A DNA stretch of 64,000 nt from Sphingomonadales bacterium (GCA_016721875.1 JADKHG010000002.1:62001-126000), one strand, 5' to 3'; positions 6,982 to 18,165 are shown, numbered from the stretch's first letter. The notes: a model not told the origin generated them from the letters alone. Made by a program: numbers and translations.

Positions 6982-8846
6982 TCCAATCCCTCCTCATCGC
7001 CAATCGCGGCGAAATCGCCTGCCGGATTATCCTTACCGCGCGTGCCATGGGTATCCGTACCATTGCGGTCTATTCCGACGCCGATGCCAAGGCGCTGCAT
7101 GTGCGCTCTGCCGATGAAGCGGTGCATATCGGGCCTTCCGCCGCGCGCGAAAGCTATCTGGTGGGTGAGAAGATCATCGCAGCTGCCAAGGCGACCGGCG
7201 CAGAGGCGATCCATCCGGGCTATGGCTTCCTTTCGGAGAATGCCGAGTTCGCGCAGGCGGTGATTGACGCGGGGCTGGTGTGGGTCGGGCCGAAGCCTGC
7301 CAGCATCACCGCCATGGGGCTGAAAGACGCGGCCAAAAAGCTGATGGCCGAGGCAGGTGTGCCCGTCACCCCCGGCTATATGGGCGAGAATCAGGACCCC
7401 GGCATCCTTGCGATGCATGCGGGCGAAATCGGCTATCCGGTGCTGATCAAGGCGGTCGCGGGCGGTGGCGGCAAGGGGATGCGGCTGGTCGAGCGCGAGG
7501 AGGATTTTGCCGATGCGCTTGCCTCTTGCCAGCGTGAGGCGAGTGCCTCGTTTGGCAATGCGCATGTCCTGATCGAGAAATATATCCAGCGGCCCCGTCA
7601 TATTGAGGTGCAGGTGTTCGGCGACAGCCACGGCAATATCGTCCACCTGTTTGAGCGCGATTGCAGCCTGCAACGCCGCCACCAGAAGGTGATCGAGGAA
7701 GCCCCCGCGCCGGGCATGGACGAGGCCACCCGCGCCGATCTGTGTGCCGCCGCCGTTCGTGCAGCGAAGGCTGTCGATTATGTGGGCGCAGGCACGATCG
7801 AGTTCATCGCCGATGCCAGCGAGGGCCTGCGCGCCGACCGCATCTGGTTCATGGAAATGAACACAAGGCTGCAGGTCGAACATCCGGTGACCGAGGAGAT
7901 TACCGGCGTCGATCTGGTGGAGTGGCAGCTGCGCGTTGCCAGCGGGGAGGCTCTGCCCAAGCGACAAGATCAGCTCAGCATCAGTGGTTGGGCGATGGAA
8001 GCGCGGTTGTATGCGGAAGACCCGGCGAAGGGGTTTTTGCCTTCCATCGGGCGGCTGGAGCATCTGGTGCTGGCGGAAAGCGTGCGCATAGACACCGGGG
8101 TGGAGCAGGGGGGCGAGGTTTCGCCTTTCTACGACCCGATGATCTCCAAACTGATCGCGCATGGGGCCACGCGCGCGGAAGCGATTGCGCGGATAGAGGA
8201 TGGCATCGATAATAGCGAAGTCTGGCCGGTGCGCACCAATGCGGGCTTTTTGGGGCTGTTGTTGCAGCATCCCGATTTCGTCAGCGGCGATGTCGATACC
8301 GGGTTGATCGGGCGCGATGGTGACGACCTGGTCCACCCGCCAGAGGTCGAGGCAGAGGAACTGGCCGAGGTTGCTGCCTTGCTCGCCGCCAGCCCCGGCG
8401 ACGGACCGTGGAGCGCAGCGCTCGGCTTTCGCGCCAACGCCGCCCCCCGCGCCACCGCCCGGCTTCGCGATGATAGCGGCGCGCTGTTTGAAGTCGAACT
8501 CGCCGAGGTTGAAAACGGCACGCCCGCGCGCGAAGTTCTCGCCTTCACCGGCGGCTTTGCCCGCGCCTATATGCTCGACCGGCACGACGGCGGCGGCCAC
8601 CACGGCGCGCATGATGGCGATATCCTCTCCCCCATGCCCGGCCGCATCATCGCGGTTGAGGTGACCGAAGGCCAGGCCGTTACCAAGGGGCAGAAACTGC
8701 TCACGCTCGAAGCGATGAAGATGGAACACAGCCTGACCGCACCCTTTGATGGTGTGGTCGCGGAACTGAACGCAGAACCCGGCGCGCAGGTGCAGGTGGA
8801 GGCACTGCTCGCGCGGATCGAGGCGGCGGAGAAAGAAGCGGCCTAA
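6978..8846 (+). CDS. mccA: acyl-CoA (methylcrotonoyl-CoA type) carboxylase alpha subunit, biotin-containing
   Basis: 622 residues. The N-terminal biotin carboxylase domain has NRGEIACRI, the ATP-grasp loop GGGGKGMR and HIEVQVFGD. The C-terminal biotinyl domain carries the EAMKMEH motif with the biotin-accepting lysine at about residue 581. It carboxylates biotin with ATP and bicarbonate and hands CO2 to the MccB product. The start at 6978 was chosen because it overlaps the DUF1772 stop (ATGA) and gives the conserved MIQSLLIANRGEIA beginning. The leading 20 codons are also found as a broken copy at 4130. Substrate specificity is inferred from the MCC-like beta subunit. Confidence 0.88.
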   Translation: MIQSLLIANRGEIACRIILTARAMGIRTIAVYSDADAKALHVRSADEAVHIGPSAARESYLVGEKIIAAAKATGAEAIHPGYGFLSENAEFAQAVIDAGLVWVGPKPASITAMGLKDAAKKLMAEAGVPVTPGYMGENQDPGILAMHAGEIGYPVLIKAVAGGGGKGMRLVEREEDFADALASCQREASASFGNAHVLIEKYIQRPRHIEVQVFGDSHGNIVHLFERDCSLQRRHQKVIEEAPAPGMDEATRADLCAAAVRAAKAVDYVGAGTIEFIADASEGLRADRIWFMEMNTRLQVEHPVTEEITGVDLVEWQLRVASGEALPKRQDQLSISGWAMEARLYAEDPAKGFLPSIGRLEHLVLAESVRIDTGVEQGGEVSPFYDPMISKLIAHGATRAEAIARIEDGIDNSEVWPVRTNAGFLGLLLQHPDFVSGDVDTGLIGRDGDDLVHPPEVEAEELAEVAALLAASPGDGPWSAALGFRANAAPRATARLRDDSGALFEVELAEVENGTPAREVLAFTGGFARAYMLDRHDGGGHHGAHDGDILSPMPGRIIAVEVTEGQAVTKGQKLLTLEAMKMEHSLTAPFDGVVAELNAEPGAQVQVEALLARIEAAEKEAA

Positions 8847-8849
8847 TCC

Positions 8850-9539
8850 TCAATCCGCATAGCCGAGCAATTGCGAATTGGTCTTGCCGGTGGGCAGCGG
8901 CCCGCCACAGCGGTCGCACACCCCGCGCGCATCGGCATCGGCGAACATGCGTCTGCGCATCTGGTCGAACTTGGCTTCCAGCCGCGCCCGCGCTTCCTCG
9001 GGCGAGGGCGGCTTCCACTTGCCGCCATATTGCTTGAAGCGCACACCCGCCTTCCATTCGTCAAAGGTCAGCACTTCCTCGCTGTTGCGCGCCAGCTTGC
9101 CGCCCGACATGTCGCCCTGTTTGAGCAACAGTGAAAGCATCGCGTCGGAAGGCTCGATCCGCCGTTCATATTCCTCGCCCTTGCGGATGATGATCGTCTC
9201 GCGCCCCTCGACCGCGCGTTTATAGGCAATCGCGATCAAGCCCTGCTGCGCGCGCGCCAGCGCATCCTCCCACGCGGCAGCGAAGAGCGGATAGCGTTTC
9301 TGCGCCCGCCGCCCCGCGACTGTGGACATCCCCGCCACCCGCGCCGCATCCTTGACACAGCCGGTGTGCGCCAGCGTGTCGAGAAAGCGCTGCACGCGCT
9401 GCTGGTTCCAGCCATCATGCCGTTTGCGATAGCCGGGCATCAGCGTGGCAAAGTCGATGTTCGGCCCGTCGGGGATGACTTGCGGCGGATGCGCAGAGGC
9501 CGCCGCCAGATCATCCTCGGGCTTGCGCCGCCGCGCCAT
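8850..9539 (-). CDS. hypothetical protein with HTH-like region and C-terminal zinc-binding-type cysteines
   Basis: 229 residues. The central part (HTGCVKDAARVAGMSTVAGRRAQKRYPLFAAAWEDAL) resembles the helix-turn-helix of small terminase or transposon-associated proteins. Near the C-terminus a CDRCGG motif could bind zinc, but with only one Cys pair visible. No function is assigned. It converges on mccA with a three-base gap, and its ATG overlaps the stop of the upstream 105-residue gene (ATGA), so the two form an operon. Confidence 0.65.
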   Translation of the reverse strand: MARRRKPEDDLAAASAHPPQVIPDGPNIDFATLMPGYRKRHDGWNQQRVQRFLDTLAHTGCVKDAARVAGMSTVAGRRAQKRYPLFAAAWEDALARAQQGLIAIAYKRAVEGRETIIIRKGEEYERRIEPSDAMLSLLLKQGDMSGGKLARNSEEVLTFDEWKAGVRFKQYGGKWKPPSPEEARARLEAKFDQMRRRMFADADARGVCDRCGGPLPTGKTNSQLLGYAD

Positions 9540-9856
9540 CAGTGGACGCTCGCGGGGTCGAGGTCTTCGCCGTCGTCCGCGTCATCATCATCGTCATCGT
9601 CCTTGTCGAGATCGATGAGGAAGCCATAAGCGTCGAAATCCAGCGCAACCAGCTCATCCGCCACCCACAGCATTTCGTCGCGCAGGTCGCAGAGATAATC
9701 GACCAGCTGCGTCGTGCGGTGATCCTTTGCAACCACCAGCATCTTGTCAAAAAATTCGCGGATATGCGGCGAAATCCCCGGCGGCAGGGAGAGCGGCTGA
9801 CGCGGGGAGGGCGTTTGCTGGGGAGAGAGCGGTTTTTTGGGAGTAGGCATAGTCAT
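9539..9856 (-). CDS. hypothetical acidic protein
   Basis: 105 residues, unrecognised. The N-terminus is rich in Pro (PTPKKPLSPQQTPSPRQPLS), the middle is amphipathic, and the C-terminus has a run of seven Asp. An AAGGA ribosome-binding site sits about six bases before ATG 9856; a second ATG lies two codons in. The reading frame overlaps the start of the following gene by four bases. Confidence 0.6.
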   Translation of the reverse strand: MTMPTPKKPLSPQQTPSPRQPLSLPPGISPHIREFFDKMLVVAKDHRTTQLVDYLCDLRDEMLWVADELVALDFDAYGFLIDLDKDDDDDDDADDGEDLDPASVH

Positions 9857-9950
9857 GATTCCTTCTTTTGGTTTTAGAAACAGATCATGACTAACCTATA
9901 TGGTTTGTTGTAGGAAAGAGTTTTTTTGCCTTCAGGTTTGTTTCCATCGT

Positions 9951-11144
9951 TCAGAAAATCGAGAATGGCACGGCAAAGAAAAGCCCCAACTGAAAATCCC
10001 CGTCCCGCTTCCCAAGTGCGTCTTTGGTATTGGTATATCCAAATCGGACACCACCTTTCAAAGCGCCTTTGTTGTCGGGAAAGAGATACAGCGGCACATC
10101 AACTGCAAAGGCCTTGTTTTCAATGTCGTAGCTGATTTCGGGAGCAACAGCCAACCGTGCCTTGTTATCTTTGCCAAAGCTGAAAGCATGCCGGACCTCA
10201 AATGCACCAATCAAGGCCTTGTTTCTGCTGGCCGCGCCGTCTGGGCCTGTGATGCATTGCGTTTGTGTAGCGTTGATCGGCTGGCAAATCGTGATGGGAT
10301 CGTTTGCCTCATATTTACGTGATGCTGTCAAAGATCCCGTAAAGGAAGTTGGCGACTCCGTCAGAAGCACCCCGCCATAAATTGTGGCTTCGTATCCGAA
10401 TTTCGTGTCCGAATTTTCGACAAATGCGACTTTGTCAAAATATGCATATTTTGCCTGATTTCCGGTGACTTTTATTCCGCCGAACTTGATCGTTTTTTCG
10501 GGGAAGTGATAACCATAAACGCGCTCAAAGCCCTTGGGATTATATTCTTCCAAAAAAGTTGCTTCAGATCCGTCAAAATCGGCGTGGTCAGGGTCACATT
10601 TTTTGGCAATATCTTTGGGGTCCGCACCAATATTGCGTTTGATGCAATTGCGAATAGCAATTTTTTTCTGCGCTGCTGCATCCTCACTTTGCACAGTGTC
10701 CGAAGATGGATCGCCAATCTTTCCCCAGAAAAACGTATAGCCCAAGGACACATCTGTGCCGTTGGCAAAACCCTTGAGACCGAACAGTGGTTTTTGGTCA
10801 ACACTTCCGTCGAATGCGGTGGAAACCTGGAGAAGAAATGAGTCGCTTTTGAAGGCGCCCTTGTCGATCGAGCCTCCCGAAAACGCCCATGAAAGTGTAC
10901 CTTTTTTGTCTTCTTCAGTTGCTGATACTTCCAGCTGGGGGCCATCTGCCGCAAATAATGCCCGATCAGCTGAGCCGTTGGCGATTCCCGAATGAACCTG
11001 TTCGTCAACCTTGTCGTTGGCTCGTTCCTTAGCAAGTTCCTCGTTGGCCAATTTGACTTCGTTGTCGAAAGGAGTCGGTGTTTCCTGCGCAACCGCTGGA
11101 TTAGCCAAGGCTAAAGTCGCCGGAATGAAGATTGTGTTACGCAT
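9951..11144 (-). CDS. hypothetical exported protein, possibly an outer-membrane beta-barrel
   Basis: 397 residues. The N-terminus (MRNTIFIPATLALANPAVAQE) is a signal peptide with an AVAQ cleavage site. The rest alternates polar and aromatic residues (GYTFFWG, YEATIYGGVLLTE, GGVRFGYTNT) and ends FQLGLFFAVPFSIF with a terminal Phe, as many outer-membrane barrels do. No family recognised. GC content is lower than that of housekeeping neighbours. It follows the 94-residue gene by five bases and is probably co-transcribed with it. Confidence 0.6.
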   Translation of the reverse strand: MRNTIFIPATLALANPAVAQETPTPFDNEVKLANEELAKERANDKVDEQVHSGIANGSADRALFAADGPQLEVSATEEDKKGTLSWAFSGGSIDKGAFKSDSFLLQVSTAFDGSVDQKPLFGLKGFANGTDVSLGYTFFWGKIGDPSSDTVQSEDAAAQKKIAIRNCIKRNIGADPKDIAKKCDPDHADFDGSEATFLEEYNPKGFERVYGYHFPEKTIKFGGIKVTGNQAKYAYFDKVAFVENSDTKFGYEATIYGGVLLTESPTSFTGSLTASRKYEANDPITICQPINATQTQCITGPDGAASRNKALIGAFEVRHAFSFGKDNKARLAVAPEISYDIENKAFAVDVPLYLFPDNKGALKGGVRFGYTNTKDALGKRDGDFQLGLFFAVPFSIF

Positions 11145-11149
11145 CCTGA

Positions 11150-11434
11150 TTACTCCGGCTTAATGGGGATCGAGTCAAAACCAGCAGGCTTTGTATTGGG
11201 TATCGCCGAGCGAAGCCGCTTGGCGATCAAACGATCACCTTGGAAGACTTCAACTTTTATGGATCCACCGGGATTGCCGATCATCCACCATTTGAGTCTA
11301 GTCGTTACGCCAGCCTCGGCCTGGAACGGCATTTCAGTTCGCCTAACGCCAAGTTCAGCGGATTCATGGCGGAAGACCCAAGTTTCGACGCCATTTACCT
11401 CGCTAACTTTGCAAACAAGATTGACCAAAGCCAT
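11150..11434 (-). CDS. hypothetical protein
   Basis: 94 residues, no signal peptide and no recognised domain. Alternating hydrophobic and charged residues suggest a small beta-sandwich. An AGGGAG ribosome-binding site lies upstream of ATG 11434. It is the first gene of a two-gene operon with the putative outer-membrane protein. Confidence 0.5.
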   Translation of the reverse strand: MALVNLVCKVSEVNGVETWVFRHESAELGVRRTEMPFQAEAGVTTRLKWWMIGNPGGSIKVEVFQGDRLIAKRLRSAIPNTKPAGFDSIPIKPE

Positions 11435-11542
11435 AATAGTAACTCCCTATTATTAATGGCCTCAATCACTGACCGAAAATGCCCGACAGACACGTGACCC
11501 ACATCACGCTTGCGCAAAAGATGGCGCGCCTAACAGAGGATT

Positions 11543-11728
11543 ATGATCCCTTTCATCACCCTGATCGACACCCGCGGCCAGAAAATCTCGGTCAATGCGG
11601 AGATTGTGCAATTTGTGAAGGCCACCGACAACGCGCATGACGAATGCCTGGTCGTCTTCGGCAAAGACCAGCTGCTGCGTGTGCGCGGGACGCTGGAGGA
11701 AGTGACGCGGGTTTTGAGTGAGGGGTGA
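11543..11728 (+). CDS. small hypothetical protein, FlbD-like in pattern
   Basis: 61 residues. The layout (short beta strands, SVNAEIVQFVK, a LLRVRGTLEEVTRVL end) recalls the small FlbD/DUF-type fold, but no flagellar genes are nearby, so this is only a shape resemblance. AGAGGA precedes ATG 11543 at good spacing. GC content matches the core genome, unlike the AT-rich cassette that follows. Confidence 0.45.
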   Translation: MIPFITLIDTRGQKISVNAEIVQFVKATDNAHDECLVVFGKDQLLRVRGTLEEVTRVLSEG

Positions 11729-11791
11729 TTGGGAGCACCGCCACTGTAGTCCTAAAATACTCCCCCTACCTAAGCACCACAATTCAACATC

Positions 11792-12178
11792 CTACGGCTG
11801 CCACGAATCCAAAAGCTCTTTCGTAATCCAATGAAACTCGCCAGAAATAAATCTATTTCTTACAATTTTATGATATTTTGATCTAAAGGAAACAGATGCT
11901 GCCCTAAACTGAACCATCATCATTAGAGCATCACTTACCTGAGGTAAATTTTCATCTTCTAATGCCTCAAGATATTTACCCTCCGGTTCATCCTTGAGAA
12001 TTTTTAACAAATCATTTAATACAGTGTTTATCAGCTTTACCTTGCTTTTGCTAAGTGTCGCATCCGGCTTCTTTTTTGAAAGCTCCCTAACCTCGTGCAG
12101 AAGCGCATCGAAAACGCCAATTGCTGACTCGTAGACATTGACGGCATCGTCAGTTGTGAGATGTTCAAATTCGCTCAT
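11792..12178 (-). CDS. hypothetical protein B of the AT-rich nuclease cassette
   Basis: 128 residues from ATG 12178, which overlaps the stop of the upstream gene (ATGA). A helical N-terminal half (YESAIGVFDALLHEVRELSKKKP) is followed by a conserved core shared with the upstream 127-residue protein: a K-K-P/S-P stretch, LIN followed by a V/I-rich helix, then ENLPQVSDALMMMVQF. The two are therefore diverged tandem paralogues. The third gene of an AT-rich operon with a nuclease-like protein. No known domain; role could be antitoxin, immunity or complex partner, which is speculative. Confidence 0.6.
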   Translation of the reverse strand: MSEFEHLTTDDAVNVYESAIGVFDALLHEVRELSKKKPDATLSKSKVKLINTVLNDLLKILKDEPEGKYLEALEDENLPQVSDALMMMVQFRAASVSFRSKYHKIVRNRFISGEFHWITKELLDSWQP

Positions 12179-12558
12179 TTCCGTCCGACCTTTGATGGCG
12201 GACCTGACAATATGTCGCTCATCCGCCCGTCTACCAAATAATACCAATCCCCACCATAATATGTCACATTGTCAGATCGATATCGCTCGGCTTCTTCGAT
12301 ATATTGAGAAAGGACCAACGCAACGTCGCTCGTAGACGGAAGATCATCTGCATCAAATCCTCCAAATCCATCGAAAGGCACATACTCAGTTCCGAGAACA
12401 TCATTTCCTGACTTAATGATGTTATTTATCAGTCCAAGTTTAAATTTGTTGACGGCGTCATTTGGTGATTTTTTCGCCAGCAAGCTAATCTCAGAATGAA
12501 GTCCCTGTAACTGCCCTACCAGCTTCTCAAGCCTTTCAACTTCGGATCGATCTTTCAT
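12175..12558 (-). CDS. hypothetical protein A of the AT-rich nuclease cassette
   Basis: 127 residues, acidic and probably helical, with no recognised domain. Shares with the downstream protein the arrangement AKKSPNDAVNKFKLGLINNI ... ADDLPSTSDVALVLSQY. It starts eight bases after the end of the nuclease-like gene, and its stop overlaps the next start, so all three genes form one transcript. Base composition is markedly more AT-rich than both flanks. Confidence 0.6.
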   Translation of the reverse strand: MKDRSEVERLEKLVGQLQGLHSEISLLAKKSPNDAVNKFKLGLINNIIKSGNDVLGTEYVPFDGFGGFDADDLPSTSDVALVLSQYIEEAERYRSDNVTYYGGDWYYLVDGRMSDILSGPPSKVGRK

Positions 12559-12566
12559 ATTTCCTC

Positions 12567-13970
12567 CTAAGGGCAGGCTCTCCTAAATTCTGCATATTTT
12601 TTAGTAATAACGTCAATTGGTTCCCGCTGTTTGCTGTCAAATACCTCAACCATCTGCTCAATATCGGTATCAGTCAGTGCAACTATAGCCTTACGCTGGC
12701 CTGACCAAAGGTCAATTGTTCGCTTCATGATCGCCTTTTTTAGTGGATTGCGCGTAACAAGAATTCCAAACCGGCCTAGCTCATCGGCAAGATATCTGTT
12801 CAATTGGTCAACGTGTGTTCGTTCAATCTCGGCAACGTTCTTCATCTCAAATGTCACTTGGCGTGAACCATAATCGTTGAAAATTTCTTGCAGGAAGGGC
12901 GATCTTCGCGTGTTGTAAAATATTAGATCCCGGATGCTAACGCCACTGTCCGTGCGAGCCTGCGCCGCGGCGAAATCCATGTTCGGATAAAGCAAAGATG
13001 GTAGTAACTGACAGGTAGCCTCTTCGTACTTTATGTCAGCGCCGTCAGTTTTGCCGGTAGGCAGCTTCTTTATCAGCATGTACTTGTTGCGCGCCGAACG
13101 GACGGGGATTTGCGAGAAAAGAGGGTCGTTTTGTGCATCAGCCAAGCTACGTTCCTTGGATTTTACGTAGGCAGATACGATGCCATAGTTATCTCGATTG
13201 TAGTTGAGTACTTCGACCCGAGTAAGTGTATCCGGTGTATGTGAGATTTCATCTTGCGGGCAGTGCTTTTCGAAATAGTCGTCGAAGTTGATCCAAGGCA
13301 CGAAACGCAACCAGCGCTTTGGGACAAGCAACAGTGGGCGACCATCGGTTGGATCGATGGGCAACATCGCTTCACCGCTGCCAAATGTACGAAGCCGCGG
13401 GTCCCAAACATTTGCGATCTTTTCCCGCTGAGTTGGAATGCCCAACCGTTCGCACTGATCGATCGTGAAATCGATTAGAAATGACTTCAGAAAACTGCAG
13501 GCGAAGTCGCTTATCCGGTCTTTGGAGATGCCGTCAACAAAAAACTGCAACTCTTCAATGTGAGCCAAACCTTCCTGAGCGTATCGAGGAATTCGCCGGA
13601 AAACATCCAATATTTCCTGTGCCTTATCGCGACCAATCCGCTTTCCTGTTCGTGTCCGAGATGTACCCAAACCAACTTCATCGCATTCCGAGGCAGCAAT
13701 AAGTATTTCTATTGCTCTGTCGCTTTCACCTTTGAGGGCCAGTTGCCCGACATAATTGAACGCCGACAAAAGAGCGCAGTGCAAAGCGATATCTTGCTGC
13801 GAAGGCGACTTCCACATAAGAAATGGATCGACGTAGAGCGGTATATCTTCGTTAAAGAACGGAATCGCAAAATCGGCGTCTTCCTGCGCCAACAATACAC
13901 CGTGATAATCAGTCAATCTGGGACGTATCAGCAAGCTTGACTTCCATTTCTGCAATGTTTGTGTTTGCAT
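12567..13970 (-). CDS. PD-(D/E)xK nuclease-like protein, first gene of an AT-rich cassette
   Basis: 467 residues. The N-terminal two thirds (LLIRPRLTDYHG, FFNEDIPLYVDPFLMWKSPSQQD) are not a domain I can name. The C-terminal part reads RDLIFYN (Asp ~348), then VTFEMKN (Glu375-x-Lys377), then VDQLNRYL and FGILVTRN. This order, Asp, ExK, Gln-Leu-x2-Tyr-Leu helix, Gly-Ile-Leu-Val-x-Arg strand, is that of restriction-type PD-(D/E)xK nucleases. Followed by two paralogous small genes in the same operon. Low GC against a high-GC genome suggests horizontal transfer, and a role in defence is a reasonable but untested inference. Confidence 0.65.
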   Translation of the reverse strand: MQTQTLQKWKSSLLIRPRLTDYHGVLLAQEDADFAIPFFNEDIPLYVDPFLMWKSPSQQDIALHCALLSAFNYVGQLALKGESDRAIEILIAASECDEVGLGTSRTRTGKRIGRDKAQEILDVFRRIPRYAQEGLAHIEELQFFVDGISKDRISDFACSFLKSFLIDFTIDQCERLGIPTQREKIANVWDPRLRTFGSGEAMLPIDPTDGRPLLLVPKRWLRFVPWINFDDYFEKHCPQDEISHTPDTLTRVEVLNYNRDNYGIVSAYVKSKERSLADAQNDPLFSQIPVRSARNKYMLIKKLPTGKTDGADIKYEEATCQLLPSLLYPNMDFAAAQARTDSGVSIRDLIFYNTRRSPFLQEIFNDYGSRQVTFEMKNVAEIERTHVDQLNRYLADELGRFGILVTRNPLKKAIMKRTIDLWSGQRKAIVALTDTDIEQMVEVFDSKQREPIDVITKKYAEFRRACP

Positions 13971-14113
13971 TTAACGCCGTATCGAAAACGGCACCGATAG
14001 ACTAGCCCTCCAAGCCCCCCTACCAAAGTCTCCCCCCTCCCCCTCTTGCCCCATCCCCCCATCGCGCTAAGGCGCGCGATAGTCAAATCTCCCGCTTCTG
14101 CGCTGGTTTGACG

Positions 14114-14183
14114 GTCAGCGGACACCGTTCGGTTAGACCCTTCGACAGGCTCAGGGCGAACGGTGGAAAATCCGCTGTCCGTC
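14114..14183. repeat. palindromic repeat, second copy, upstream of acnA
   Basis: Inverted repeat with outer arms CAGCGGA...CACCGTTCG and their complement, and a single inner CTTCGACAGGCTCAGG unit. It lies about 50 bases before the acnA start. The rest of the 13971-14232 gap holds pyrimidine-rich sequence with no gene seen. Confidence 0.75.
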
Positions 14184-14232
14184 CTTCCCCAATCCCGCGC
14201 ATGGGCACCGCACAATAGAAGGGGTAAATACC

Positions 14233-16911
<2,679 letters not shown>

Positions 16912-16995
16912 TACGGGTAAGGGCAGTTTTGGCGGGGGCAGCTTTGCTGTCTCCCGTTACGCTGTCCGCGCCTTTGCGACCAAGTCGATAAGGTC

Positions 16996-18165
16996 CTAAA
17001 CCACAAAACGCGATTTCATGAAGCTGGCGATAAAGCGGCGCAATTCCTGATAAGACAGGTTCTCCAGTTCGGCGAGCAAATCGACCTTGCCATCATTGTC
17101 CGCTTCATGGAACCGGTCGGAGACGGAGTCGATTGCAGCGGCATACCATTCAAAGCGTTCGGATTCCTCGCCCAGTTGCAGGCCGTCGTTGCAGGCGCGC
17201 AGCGAAATGATCAGCCCGGAAACCGCACCGCTGATTGCCGCCACAAGTTTCAACGCCATGCTATCGATAGCGTGCCCCGACATCAGCAGATAGCCTGTCC
17301 CGGCTGCACACAACAGCGCGGTAATGGTCAACACATCCGACGCGACATTGATGAAGCGTTTGCGGCTCGGCGGCGAATGGAAGCCGGGCTTCATTTTCAG
17401 GGCGGTGTAGCGGCGCTGCACGTCGATCCGCTGTTTACCGAGGACAACCAGAAGCGGCGCAAGCGCATCGGCGTCGGCTTGCAGTATCTTTGGCTTGTTC
17501 CAATGCGGCAATATCCACGGTGAGGTGTCGGCAATGTCCTGGCTCATACGGTTCATCGCATCGGTCAACGGAGCCAGATATTCATTTTGCAAGGCGTCGA
17601 TGGAACGCGCCTGCGCCTCCCGCCACGACGCAATGGTCTTCCGCTTTGTCAATATATCGGCTGCCAGTGGCAGGTTGTTGAGGATGAACTGAAAGTTGAA
17701 CTGGCGGATGCGTTCGGTCCAGAACCGGTGTGTCAGCCAATGCCGCCTCGCCTTGCCAAACAGGATCAGCGCATAGCCCAGCACGCCTCCGGCAAGTGCA
17801 AGCCCGCAACTGAGTAGCCCGACATGACGGCGCAGTGCCTCTGACTCAATGCCGAGCATATCGGTCACAAGCGGCGAGAAGGCCGCAAGCACCAAGCTGG
17901 CATATCCCAGCGCAACTGCGGCAAGCCCAGCACGCCGCGATCGCTTTCGGAAGTGCCCCGCAGGGTGATCATGTTGCGAGAAAAGCGCGCGCAGTTCCGG
18001 CCAGTCGAGCAGCGGAAAGACGTCGGGGACGGAGCGTTGAATGAAGGCGCGATGCCGTTCGCCCAGCAACAGGTCGTCATTGGGCCAGCCATCCAGCGGG
18101 TTATCCATCGCGCCGGTGACGATTGCGGCGCCAGTGGCGTCGATAGATGGTGGCGGCGTCTCCAT
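16996..18165 (-). CDS. four-TM membrane protein, SLATT/DUF4231-like, divergent from the TIR gene
   Basis: 389 residues from ATG 18165, which has a GGGGGA ribosome-binding site; a TTG at 18204 is less likely. Hydrophobic segments lie at about 80-99, 115-137, 277-296 and 303-322, arranged as two hairpins. After the first hairpin, HRFWTERIRQFNFQFILNNL resembles the cytosolic helix that follows the TM pair in SLATT (SMODS- and SLOG-associating) proteins. Such proteins are proposed pore-forming effectors in nucleotide-signalling conflict systems. The gene is 82 bases from the divergent TIR gene. Assignment to SLATT is by resemblance only. Confidence 0.5.
   Translation of the reverse strand: METPPPSIDATGAAIVTGAMDNPLDGWPNDDLLLGERHRAFIQRSVPDVFPLLDWPELRALFSQHDHPAGHFRKRSRRAGLAAVALGYASLVLAAFSPLVTDMLGIESEALRRHVGLLSCGLALAGGVLGYALILFGKARRHWLTHRFWTERIRQFNFQFILNNLPLAADILTKRKTIASWREAQARSIDALQNEYLAPLTDAMNRMSQDIADTSPWILPHWNKPKILQADADALAPLLVVLGKQRIDVQRRYTALKMKPGFHSPPSRKRFINVASDVLTITALLCAAGTGYLLMSGHAIDSMALKLVAAISGAVSGLIISLRACNDGLQLGEESERFEWYAAAIDSVSDRFHEADNDGKVDLLAELENLSYQELRRFIASFMKSRFVV

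Noticed and set aside
6840..8729. 629-residue minus-strand frame opposite mccA
   Set aside because: Antisense open frame over a well-conserved carboxylase; composition is His/Arg/Gly-rich as expected of a shadow.
8850..9856. Possible phage remnant because one product has a small-terminase-like HTH region
   Set aside because: No other phage gene, no integrase or attachment site nearby, and the pair has core-genome composition.
11543..11728. FlbD flagellar protein
   Set aside because: Only the short strand/helix pattern is similar and no flagellar gene is present in the window.
16931..16962. Hairpin after acnA as rho-independent terminator
   Set aside because: The stem is interrupted by bulges and is not followed by a T-run, so support is too weak.
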